A stretch of 64,000 nucleotides of DNA from Lachnospiraceae bacterium. GTDB taxonomy: Bacteria > Bacillota > Clostridia > Lachnospirales > Lachnospiraceae. A program made the position numbers and the translations under genes. The first letter of the stretch is position 1. The number at the start of each line of letters is the position of its first letter. Below, one piece after another: positions 47,001-54,642 of this stretch. Where the stretch lies: NCBI GenBank assembly GCA_024682835.1, contig JAIKYU010000070.1, forward strand, positions 1 to 64,000, written 5' to 3'. The notes under the pieces are model-generated. The model was not told the origin of the DNA. It did not search any database and saw nothing but the letters and a program-made list of their open reading frames with translations.

Positions 47001-49294
47001 CAAGGCTCAGCGGGGTGGAATCGGAGGTTGTGATCTACGCGGATCTTGATGCAACCGCAACGGGCAGCAGGAGCGTGACCTATGAGGCGAGTGTGATGCT
47101 CGGCGGCTACTACTGCGATGAAGCCTTTGAAAATACGGTCGGGCTTTTGACCAAGCCGGACAGAAAGACCTATCGGCTGAGTGAAAGCGGTAAATGGCTG
47201 GCCGTCGGTGCAAACGGAGAGCAAAAGGAATGGACGGTGGATCTGGGCATCACGGAGGATCTGTATTATACCGGCAAGCCTGTCACGCTGCCGAATCTCA
47301 ACGTCTACTGGGACGACTATCTGCTGGTACAGAACAAGGACTATTCCCTGAAATATGATGCCAACACAAACGCCGGCACAGCAACGGTGACGATCACGGG
47401 AAAGGGAGATTTCCTGGGGACGGTCGATAGAAAGACCTTTGTGATCAGACCTGTGGATATCGGATCGGCGGTGTTTTTCGCTGAAAATGTGACAATCCGG
47501 GAGCAGGATGCCGTAAAGACTCCGATTCTGAAGTGGAATCAGACGAAGGTAAAGGATTCGCAGTTTCGCGTGATTTATCCCAAGGATCTCGCGGGCCGAA
47601 CGATCACCACCGGCACAAGAAACGTGGCCCCCGGCACCTATGAGATCACCATCAGCGCGGAAACGGACAAAGGAAAGCCGATCGGCAATTTCCGCGGTAA
47701 ACGGATCTGCAGCCTGATCGTGGCAGGCGGAAGCAAAAAGACGTCCCCCATTCATACACTGCGTGTCCGGGCGGACACAAATCTCGCCGTGGTGACACCG
47801 GGAGAGACCGGACCGCAGTTTGATGAGAAGAATTATCTTCAGAAGGTGACGCTGACCTGGCGGAAAAAGCAGTTTGTCCTTGGCCGGTATGCGGAAGGCG
47901 GAAGCGAATTTGTCCGGGCGGAGGATTTTGAAGACGGGGAGCTGAAGGAGGATGCCAGAACCTATTTCACGGTGCAGGTGCTGAAAAACGGTACCCAGCG
48001 ATCCTACAAAGCCGGAAAAACCAGAATGCAGATCACGGCGACGGATAACGCTCTTTCGGATCTGAATCTGACCGGGACAAAGTACACAGTCGTGAATCTG
48101 ACGGGCAGCAGGCTGGATCCGAAGCATTTTTCCTTTGACGCACTGGGTGCAAACAGAAACGGCAGAATATCGGTTCCCTATACCGGTGATATCTACACGC
48201 TCGAAAGCATTCTGACCGCATACGGCAGACGGCCCGACGACTACGGTCAGATCGTTACGCTCTATCGTCATAATATGGACTATACGGTCTCGTACAGGAA
48301 CAATATGAAGGCGGGAACCATGACGGTGGTGTTCACCGGGGCGGGAGCATATACCGGATCGGTCAGCAAGTCCGTTACGATCGCAAAGGTGACGGATTAT
48401 CTCATTTCAGTGGACGGGACCGATCTGCGAGTGACCGGATCCGGCTTTGCATCCGTCTCTTCCGGGGATAAAAACCCGGCGAAGGTGGTTTACCACGCCG
48501 GCGCGCTGCGGATTGAAAATCTGACCGTACGGGCTCTGGACGGAATCGGAGATGGTGTCGTGCTTCGTGAGGGCGTGGACTATTCCCTGCAGCTTAAGGG
48601 CAAAAACCGGCCGGGCGAAACCGTGAAGGCTACCATTGCCGGGAAAGGCAATTACGGAAAAGTGTCGTTTTCCTATGTCATCGTGCCCAATGAGTTTACC
48701 CGGGATACGGTGTATGCGGGATCCGCGGATCAGCTTTATCAAAGCAGCAAAGGCACGGTCGGCAGCTATATTCGGACGGCTGCAAAAAAACCGGTGCTGT
48801 TTGACCGGCTGACCGGGAAAACCATTCGTGCGGAAACATCTTCGGCGGCCAATGATTACCGGTTTATCGGTTATGTGGATAAGGACGGGACGCCGGTTTC
48901 GGACCGGACGACGCTTGGCGAAATTCAGGACGAAAAGGGCGGCTATACGATCTACGGACAGTTTCAGTCCGCCGGCGGATACGATGCCGTTTCGCAGGCA
49001 ACGCTGATTCTTCCCGTCGTGCACATCTACACGGAGAAGATGACAAGGAGGATGTTTACCGTTAAGGATCAGTCCTACTCGGGGAGATCCATCTCCCTTT
49101 CCGCGGAACAGTTTACGGCTTATCCCGGTGATTCCGATGGAAAAGGGGGACTGGATACCGGATTTGAAATCCTTGGTTACTCCAACAATGTCAGAAAGGG
49201 AACAGCCATGGTGACTGTCCGCGGAATCGGGGAGTACGGAGGAATCATCCGGGTTCCTTTCCGAATCAGAGCGTGGACAAGAGGCGGCTTGTAA
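44072..49294 (+). CDS. 1740-aa secreted C1 (papain-like) cysteine protease with BIG2, wall-binding-like and MBG-like repeats
   Basis: Signal peptide; QSPYGACWTFSSLALAE (catalytic Cys), NHAVTLVGWDD (His), WLVRNSWMSGTGG (Asn); BIG2 CIWRCSDPMVASVDPDNGTVTAKAAGIATITATA; KDYSLKYDANTNAGTATVTITGKGDFLGT and similar modules. Confidence 0.87.
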   Translation: MRKRNRKMSVAAALLSCVTALGALPGTAVFAGEQGMPLAEYTERNPEIGDDAEASPVFEESGTETAVPEGNMDPEVDELSEDAESSGFYEVPTFTDPDPEPVLVTGEAVEEFHPSFFDDVPAWQHTGESFFGYMDMPELEAPASVSDYGDDYDTRVMNAGQAVDLLKANSVSANFVPKDLPDLRAQSPYGACWTFSSLALAEISLARQGLAVNKDLSELHLAYFTYHSVTDPLGGTAGDCNEAKYGNGSNFMTRGGNLALSKNVLASWTGAAAEETAPYPEAAVVIEEGLDESLAYLDAAHLSNYYEVNIKEDPQKAKQLIAQNGGLGVQYHSASGTSAAGSGSNYDAEYNSYYSSTKATANHAVTLVGWDDHFPREHFKKKPEKDGAWLVRNSWMSGTGGYEKAENRCYSGYFWMSYEEATLGDTGYSFVFDLNDKYDNNYQYDGGMYPDYSSLKNNEVFTTANVFSVSANSTGELIRAASFQCYKETNVEYTVQIYTGLTPGTTDPRDGVLRTTAVGRTGCAGYYTVPLPESVPVTRGDVFSVVVTLRKVGSQPKIGTENTKESDWYKSTASAKPGQSFYFNNVRWIDSGAANNRNYRIKAFTENATLIAPNSVSIGDNLPERGLTMQVNGVYKPSVTVGPEEAVVKDCIWRCSDPMVASVDPDNGTVTAKAAGIATITATAIIGGASSSYTLTVTGDGPEYRNGHIIAYREGGEKVTDVVRTISKKTYFFDSTGHNPLVKEDYSGLIDEDFIVIDWGCAGEQRKLCLMKCGVTGDTERAEDGLKQLHDSVWYYVRQSDPQDDETKGTVIEGSFFTDEEGNTLYAQKGGVLARDQFITVRERLYYVDKDLHLRKGRLSAFSLIDSDYEGELGIWKGNHAYLIDEKGIITTARVVIVGEKPYYVNSYGQKIGYDGTSSGTYTDPVTGISYAIDEETDCVYVFVKGGRDGVHFGNWPAFYETDAEEPVVRVDFVVVSRLSGVESEVVIYADLDATATGSRSVTYEASVMLGGYYCDEAFENTVGLLTKPDRKTYRLSESGKWLAVGANGEQKEWTVDLGITEDLYYTGKPVTLPNLNVYWDDYLLVQNKDYSLKYDANTNAGTATVTITGKGDFLGTVDRKTFVIRPVDIGSAVFFAENVTIREQDAVKTPILKWNQTKVKDSQFRVIYPKDLAGRTITTGTRNVAPGTYEITISAETDKGKPIGNFRGKRICSLIVAGGSKKTSPIHTLRVRADTNLAVVTPGETGPQFDEKNYLQKVTLTWRKKQFVLGRYAEGGSEFVRAEDFEDGELKEDARTYFTVQVLKNGTQRSYKAGKTRMQITATDNALSDLNLTGTKYTVVNLTGSRLDPKHFSFDALGANRNGRISVPYTGDIYTLESILTAYGRRPDDYGQIVTLYRHNMDYTVSYRNNMKAGTMTVVFTGAGAYTGSVSKSVTIAKVTDYLISVDGTDLRVTGSGFASVSSGDKNPAKVVYHAGALRIENLTVRALDGIGDGVVLREGVDYSLQLKGKNRPGETVKATIAGKGNYGKVSFSYVIVPNEFTRDTVYAGSADQLYQSSKGTVGSYIRTAAKKPVLFDRLTGKTIRAETSSAANDYRFIGYVDKDGTPVSDRTTLGEIQDEKGGYTIYGQFQSAGGYDAVSQATLILPVVHIYTEKMTRRMFTVKDQSYSGRSISLSAEQFTAYPGDSDGKGGLDTGFEILGYSNNVRKGTAMVTVRGIGEYGGIIRVPFRIRAWTRGGL

Positions 49295-49317
49295 AAGCCG
49301 GCAGGGTCTGGTATAAT
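49289..49317 (+). promoter_or_regulatory. SigA-like promoter for the FliM-N repeat ORF
   Basis: TTGTAA-17 nt-TATAAT, 40 bp before the ATG at 49357. Confidence 0.65.
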
Positions 49318-49356
49318 AGCTGAGGTTTGTTTGATAGCCGGAGGGAGTGACAAAGC

Positions 49357-49758
49357 ATGGATCAGAAAATCTTATCACAGAAGGAAATTGACGCGCTGAT
49401 CGAGGCATTACAGGATGTCCGGATGCTTGAAGAGAACAAGAGCCTGTCAGAAGCCATCGCCAAACGGCAGGGGGTTCTTTCCCAGGAGGAGATTGACGCG
49501 CTGATTGAGGCACTCAGTGAAGCCAAGAAACAAAAGCTTGGCCTGATTCTCTCCGGTATGGATGCGTCCAGTCAGATGGTGCTGTCGCAGGAAGAGATCG
49601 ATTCCCTGATCGAGACCCTGCATGTGGTCCGGCGCTACGACGGTTCACAGACCTTTGCCGATACGGGAGCGGGAAGTCTGGCGGTTTTATCCCAGCAGGA
49701 GATCGATACGCTGATCGAGACCCTTATGGCGGCAAAAAAGCGTCACTCGGAAGGCTGA
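49357..49758 (+). CDS. Stand-alone protein of four tandem FliM/FliY N-terminal (CheY-binding-like) motifs
   Basis: LSQKEIDALIEAL / LSQEEIDALIEAL / LSQEEIDSLIETL / LSQQEIDTLIETL at residues 6, 41, 76 and 111; no FliM/FliN/CheC domain in the 133 aa. Confidence 0.85.
   Translation: MDQKILSQKEIDALIEALQDVRMLEENKSLSEAIAKRQGVLSQEEIDALIEALSEAKKQKLGLILSGMDASSQMVLSQEEIDSLIETLHVVRRYDGSQTFADTGAGSLAVLSQQEIDTLIETLMAAKKRHSEG
49372..49725 (+). repeat. Four coding repeats at an exact 105-bp (35-aa) period
   Basis: Motif cores at 49372-49410, 49477-49515, 49582-49620 and 49687-49725; intervening 22-aa spacers diverged. Confidence 0.9.
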
Positions 49759-49790
49759 TCCCTGACACGATGATATCAAAGTAAATGAAA

Positions 49791-49826
49791 AGTCCCGCCC
49801 GGTCGTACCGGGCGGGACTTTTTTTC
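49791..49826. terminator. Rho-independent terminator, likely bidirectional
   Basis: agtcccgcccggt-cgt-accgggcgggact followed by ttttttc. Confidence 0.9.
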
Positions 49827-49839
49827 GATGCGCAGGGGA

Positions 49840-51381
49840 TCAGTCGTCATCCTCCAGAGCGGTGCTCTTCTTCACCGTGACCGTCTGGTCATAGCAGGTA
49901 AAGATATCGTCCACAAAGGCGCGGTCCGGCTTCTTTGTGACGGCGGAAACGATCGGGACGACGATCAGTCCGGCGACCATCGCAATGGCGCCGGCGTTGA
50001 TGGGTGATTTGATGAATTTGATAAACATATTGGAAACCGTGATGCCGACACCGGTGATAAAGCTCGCCCAGACAGAAGCCTTTGTCACGTTTTTGGAGTA
50101 GAGACCGTACATGAACGGAGCGAGGAAGGCACCGGCCAGCGCGCCCCAGGAAATACCCATCATCTGCGCGATAAAGGTCGGCGGACGAAGAGCCAGGACG
50201 AAGGAAAGCACGATGAAGAAGGCGACGAGAACCCGCATGACCACGAGCTGCGTCTTATCCGTCATGTTCTTCATGCAGGTCTTTTTCAACACATCGAGTG
50301 TGAGGGTTGAGCTGGAGGTCAGAACGAGAGAGGACAGGGTGGACATGGAAGCGGAGAGCACCAGAACGACCACGATACCGATCAGGATATCGGGCAGTGT
50401 GGCGAGCATCTGCGGAACGATCATATCATAGGCAATGCTTCCGTCTGCTTTGTAGATTGCCGGGACGTCAAACAGTCTCGAGAAACCGCCGTTGAAATAG
50501 CAGCCGCCTGCGATGATCAGAGCGAAGAAGGTGGATACGATGGTGCCGGTCTTGACAGCCTTTTCATCCCTGATCGCGTAGAATTTCTGAACCATCTGCG
50601 GCAGACCCCATGTGCCGAGAGAGGTGAGAACGACGACCCCGAGGAGCCCCATCGGATCGGGACCGAAGAAGGAGGTCAGAAGACCATGGGAGCCCTGCAG
50701 GGCGGGAACAGCCACATCATCTGCACTGATCTCGGAGAGCTTGTGCAGAGCAGAGAGGAATCCGCCCTGACCGGAAAGAACCGCGCCAATCACCGCACAG
50801 ATGCCGATCAGCATGATGATGCCCTGAATAAAATCATTGAGCGCGGTGGCCATATAGCCGCCGATGATGACATAGACGGCGGTCAGCAGCGCCATCACGA
50901 CCACGCAGACTTCGTAGGGAATCCGGAAGGCCATGCCGAACAGGTTGGACAGACCGTTGTAAACGGACGCCGTGTAGGGCACCAGAAAGACGAAGGCGAC
51001 GATGGAACCCACGATCTGCAGCATTTTGGAATCATAGCGTTTTCCGAAATACTCTGGCATTGTGCGTGCGTCGAGCTTTTGCGTCATGATGCGGGTGCGG
51101 CGGCCCAGAACCAGCCATGCCAGGAGCGAACCGATGAATGCGTTGCCCAGGCCGATCCAAGTCGAGGCGACGCCGTATTTCCAGCCGAACTGGCCGGCGT
51201 AGCCGATGAATACGACGGAGGAGAAATAGGATGTGCCGAAGGCAAAGGCCGTGATCCACGGTCCTACCGTGCGTCCGCCGAGGACGTAGTCGTTGACGTT
51301 GCCTGCATGTCTGCGGGAATAGAAGCCGACGCCGAGCATGACCGCAAAGAAGATGATCAGCAGCAAAATTTTGATTACCAT
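49840..51381 (-). CDS. Sodium:solute symporter (SSS/PutP-like)
   Basis: Polytopic; FYSRRHAGNVNDYVLGGRTVGPWITAFAFGTSYFSSVVFIGYAGQFGWKYG. Confidence 0.9.
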   Translation of the reverse strand: MVIKILLLIIFFAVMLGVGFYSRRHAGNVNDYVLGGRTVGPWITAFAFGTSYFSSVVFIGYAGQFGWKYGVASTWIGLGNAFIGSLLAWLVLGRRTRIMTQKLDARTMPEYFGKRYDSKMLQIVGSIVAFVFLVPYTASVYNGLSNLFGMAFRIPYEVCVVVMALLTAVYVIIGGYMATALNDFIQGIIMLIGICAVIGAVLSGQGGFLSALHKLSEISADDVAVPALQGSHGLLTSFFGPDPMGLLGVVVLTSLGTWGLPQMVQKFYAIRDEKAVKTGTIVSTFFALIIAGGCYFNGGFSRLFDVPAIYKADGSIAYDMIVPQMLATLPDILIGIVVVLVLSASMSTLSSLVLTSSSTLTLDVLKKTCMKNMTDKTQLVVMRVLVAFFIVLSFVLALRPPTFIAQMMGISWGALAGAFLAPFMYGLYSKNVTKASVWASFITGVGITVSNMFIKFIKSPINAGAIAMVAGLIVVPIVSAVTKKPDRAFVDDIFTCYDQTVTVKKSTALEDDD

Positions 51382-51399
51382 GGAAACCTCCTGTTCTTG

Positions 51400-51413
51400 T
51401 GAAAACGATTACT
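51400..51413. promoter_or_regulatory. Candidate cre (CcpA) site in symporter leader
   Basis: tgaaaacgattact matches TGWAANCGNTNWCA at all but the last base. Confidence 0.4.
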
Positions 51414-51470
51414 TTAACACTTAAACGCTTAAACGCATCACTGCGTTAAAGTGAAAAAGTGCCAAGGGGT

Positions 51471-51499
51471 ATTATAATATAGGATTGTAAATTCGTCAA
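51471..51499 (-). promoter_or_regulatory. SigA-like promoter for the symporter
   Basis: Minus strand TTGACG-17 nt-TATAAT. Confidence 0.6.
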
Positions 51500-51572
51500 T
51501 GGGAGAAAAGTAATGAAATTTACCCTGTTCTCGCCCTGCGGCGGCATCGGATTGTACAGTCTTCGAGGGGGG

Positions 51573-51622
51573 CGATGGCAAAGCAAACATCACTCGCTTG
51601 CCATCGGCTGAGCGAGTGATGT
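51573..51622. other. Interleaved inverted repeats (A-B-A'-B') in intergenic DNA; candidate structured RNA or repeat element
   Basis: A cgatggcaa 51573-51581 with A' ttgccatcg 51598-51606; B acatcactcgc 51587-51597 with B' gcgagtgatgt 51612-51622. Confidence 0.6.
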
Positions 51623-51670
51623 CACCGCAGGCGACAAAAAGCGCTTGAATTCCCGCGCTCGATGCCTTTT

Positions 51671-53053
51671 TCAAAAACCGATCCGGTTGCCTGAGTGCTT
51701 GACATAGGCATTGGGGTATCCAGCCGACTTCACGCGCTCCAGAATGACATTCGCATCCGCTTCCGAGTCGAATCGCCCTGCGGTCACGCAATAATACGGG
51801 GTACGGTTCAGGTTTTTCCAGTCGGACGACAGGATGACACAGGCAGGGAGATCGAGCGCTTCGAGCTTTTTCAGATCCTTTTCAGCTTCTTCTTTTGAAG
51901 GGTAGGCGGATACCCATACGCCGTAGAAAGGATTGTCGTCGGTCTCTGCCGGGAGATCGTAGATCAGGTAATGCCGGTCTTCCGTGAGGCCGGCCTGATA
52001 CGCATCGGACAGGGTGATAATCGGTACGGCCGTTTCCACAATCGGTTCGAAGACGGTGTCCCGGTCGAAAAGTTCGAGATCGTCCTCTGTGGGGTTAAGC
52101 GTGAGCAGACCGTTGCTTCCAACGGAATATGCGGTTTCCATGCTGTATGGCATAGTGCCGCATCCCAGTGTGTTGTAGGTGCAGCGGAAGCATTTTCCGT
52201 CGGTCTCATAGCCGCCGCGGCCGAAGAAGACCTCCTGATCCGCTGTTTTCCGGTAGATCGTGAGGACCCCGTCTGAGAAGCGCAGGTAATGCGGCGAAGA
52301 GGAGCCGCGCTCCTTCCATAGACCGTCAAGCTTTCCCGATCCGGCGCTGCCTTTCCCGTCAGGGATGAGATACGGGAAGGTGTCGCTCACCCGTTCATCA
52401 CGGAGATAATGGTCTCCGTTTATGATCACGCCGTCATCTGTGAGGCGTATCGTTTCCTTCTGCGGGGCACTCCAGTATCGTCCGAGATTCGACATGATGG
52501 AGAAGGTCAGAACGCCGACATTGCAGCTGTCCGCATCCGCGGAGGAGAGGACCGCGGCGTCCTCCGGCAGAAACTCCATCGCCCAGAAGGAGTAGGCTTC
52601 CAATACACCTTCCTCATCCATGGAGTCGCCTCCAAACGCATAAAGGTTATCGGCAAATTCTACGATCTCCAGGACTGCGTATTCTGATTCTTCTGAATCG
52701 TCGGTCTTGCGGCTGTACTTCCCGCATAATCTTTTGGCAAGCGATGATCCGGTATTTTCGGATGCGGAAGCCTCGACCGACACTTCTTCGGATGCCTCCT
52801 CAGACACTTTTGCAGGCGTCGCTTCAGCCGCCGCTTCGCTTGCTTTCACCGTTTCTGCGGGAGGCTCTTCCGACAAAGCGGCGCTGGACACCCCGGTGCT
52901 GTCGCCCTGTGTGTAGGAGGAATTCGCGATCGAAGCGGTCATCGTGTTTCTTTCGCCGCAGCCTGTCAGGAAGGACAGCAGGAGAAGAATGGAAAGCAGG
53001 ACGCCCGCTGTCTTTATGAAACAGTTGGAGAAGATGTTGTTTTTCTTGCGCAT
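51671..53053 (-). CDS. Lipoprotein with C-terminal SPOR-like domain
   Basis: MRKKNNIFSNCFIKTAGVLLSILLLLSFLTGCGERN (lipobox); C-terminal FYGVWVSAYPSKEEAEKDLKKLEALDLPACVI...YCVTAGRFDSEADANVILERVKSAGYPNAYV. Start trimmed from the longer ORF. Confidence 0.75.
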   Translation of the reverse strand: MRKKNNIFSNCFIKTAGVLLSILLLLSFLTGCGERNTMTASIANSSYTQGDSTGVSSAALSEEPPAETVKASEAAAEATPAKVSEEASEEVSVEASASENTGSSLAKRLCGKYSRKTDDSEESEYAVLEIVEFADNLYAFGGDSMDEEGVLEAYSFWAMEFLPEDAAVLSSADADSCNVGVLTFSIMSNLGRYWSAPQKETIRLTDDGVIINGDHYLRDERVSDTFPYLIPDGKGSAGSGKLDGLWKERGSSSPHYLRFSDGVLTIYRKTADQEVFFGRGGYETDGKCFRCTYNTLGCGTMPYSMETAYSVGSNGLLTLNPTEDDLELFDRDTVFEPIVETAVPIITLSDAYQAGLTEDRHYLIYDLPAETDDNPFYGVWVSAYPSKEEAEKDLKKLEALDLPACVILSSDWKNLNRTPYYCVTAGRFDSEADANVILERVKSAGYPNAYVKHSGNRIGF

Positions 53054-53358
53054 GTCGGGTTTACCTCCGGATGGTCGGTGACTGTCTGAAATCAATGATG
53101 CCCAAGGATTGTCTCGTTGCTTCCATTCGTTAAGTGGAATATGTGTCGCAATCCGCTGCGTTACAAAGAATACGGGCATCTTGTTGCTTGCTCATGTTCG
53201 GAGGTTCAAGAACTCATGTGGCAATTCATGCGAGTCTGGTTGTCGCATGAGCTTTTGAATCTGGCATCATTCATTATAGCAGGTCGGTCCGGATAAGCAA
53301 AACTGTAACCGGGAGGAAAAATGTGATACAATGCAATGATGAAAGGTGGTACTTGGTT

Positions 53359-54642
53359 ATGACGCTTCGGGAAACGGTACATGAAATGAAGAGAACCGCG
53401 CCGCAGATGGCAGCGGTGACAGACAGGGACAAAAACCGTGCGCTGGCCGCGATTGCGGATGCGCTGGATGCCCATCGGGATGAGATCTTTGCTGAAAACA
53501 GGACGGACCTGGCTCTGGCTGAGGAGAATCATGTGAAGGCTTCCGTGATCAAACGGCTGCGTTTTGATGAAGGGAAGCTGTCCGCCTGCAGGGAGGGCTT
53601 ACGGCAGCTTGCAGCTCTTCCGGATCCGGTGGGGCGTGTGACGCTCTGCCGGGAGATGGATGAGGGCCTGCTCCTTAAGCGTGTGACGACACCAATCGGC
53701 GTGATCGGCGTGATCTTTGAGGCAAGGCCGGATGCACTGGTACAGATCGCGGGTCTTTGCATAAAGAGCGGCAACTGTGCGGTATTAAAGGGCGGGAAGG
53801 AAACCGCCCGCACAAACACCATACTGTTCAGCGTGATCCGGCAGGCGGTGACGGACGCGGGACTTCCTGAAAACTGCCTTCTGCAGGTATCCGCGCATGA
53901 GGAGATTGATGAGCTCCTTAAGCTGGACAATGATGTGGATCTGATCATTCCGCGCGGATCCAACGCTTTTGTCCGTCATATTATGGAGAATACAAAGATC
54001 CCTGTGATGGGACACGCTGACGGCATCTGCCACATCTACGTGGACCGGGACGCAGATCAGGATGCGGCCGTACCGATTATTCTGGATGCCAAAACGCAGT
54101 ATCCCGCGGCCTGCAATGCGGTGGAGACGATTCTGGTGCATCGCGCGATTGCTTCGGAATTCCTCCCGATTCTTGCCGATGCCCTGCGCGGGGCGGGCGT
54201 GTCCCTGCGCGGAGACAGGGAGGTCGCCGGATTGATCGAAACGGATGCCGTCTTTGAGGATGCGGAAGAATACAGAAAGGAATACGGTGATCTCACCCTT
54301 GCAATCAAGGTGGTCGGTGACGTGAATGAAGCGATCGATCACATCAACACCTACGGCTCCCATCATACGGATGCAATTCTGACAAGATCGGATGAAGCCG
54401 CCGCACGTTTCTTCTCGCTGGTGGATTCTGCTGGCGTGTACCGCAATTGCTCCACGCGGTTTTCTGACGGATTCCGGTACGGATTCGGAGCAGAGGTCGG
54501 AATCAGCACCGGAAAGCTTCACGCCAGAGGACCTGTGGGTCTGGAGGGGCTGACCAGCTATCGGTATCACATAGAGGGTCATGGCCAGTGCGTTCGTGAA
54601 TTCGCGGAGGGAACGAAGGCGTTTCATTTCCGGGATCTATGA
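53359..54642 (+). CDS. proA: Gamma-glutamyl phosphate reductase
   Basis: GVIGVIFEARPDALVQIAGLCIKSGNCAVLKGGKE, IPRGSNAFVRHIM, GPVGLEGLTSYRYHIEGHGQ. Confidence 0.96.
   Translation: MTLRETVHEMKRTAPQMAAVTDRDKNRALAAIADALDAHRDEIFAENRTDLALAEENHVKASVIKRLRFDEGKLSACREGLRQLAALPDPVGRVTLCREMDEGLLLKRVTTPIGVIGVIFEARPDALVQIAGLCIKSGNCAVLKGGKETARTNTILFSVIRQAVTDAGLPENCLLQVSAHEEIDELLKLDNDVDLIIPRGSNAFVRHIMENTKIPVMGHADGICHIYVDRDADQDAAVPIILDAKTQYPAACNAVETILVHRAIASEFLPILADALRGAGVSLRGDREVAGLIETDAVFEDAEEYRKEYGDLTLAIKVVGDVNEAIDHINTYGSHHTDAILTRSDEAAARFFSLVDSAGVYRNCSTRFSDGFRYGFGAEVGISTGKLHARGPVGLEGLTSYRYHIEGHGQCVREFAEGTKAFHFRDL

Noticed and set aside
45431-48271. Two 420+ aa minus-strand ORFs antisense to the C1 protease gene
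   Set aside because: Shadow ORFs; the sense protein has signal peptide, catalytic triad and coherent repeats.
49372-49725. 105-bp periodic repeats considered as CRISPR or minisatellite
   Set aside because: Repeat cores are diverged at DNA level but conserved at protein level, within an ORF with its own promoter and terminator.
51573-51622. Considered as a simple terminator for the SPOR gene
   Set aside because: No U-tract directly follows the stem on the minus strand, and the interleaved second complement is not explained by a terminator.
51438-51791. 117-aa minus-strand ORF over the SPOR gene end and intergenic region
   Set aside because: Out of frame with the SPOR CDS and runs through the inverted-repeat region and symporter promoter; no SD or domain.
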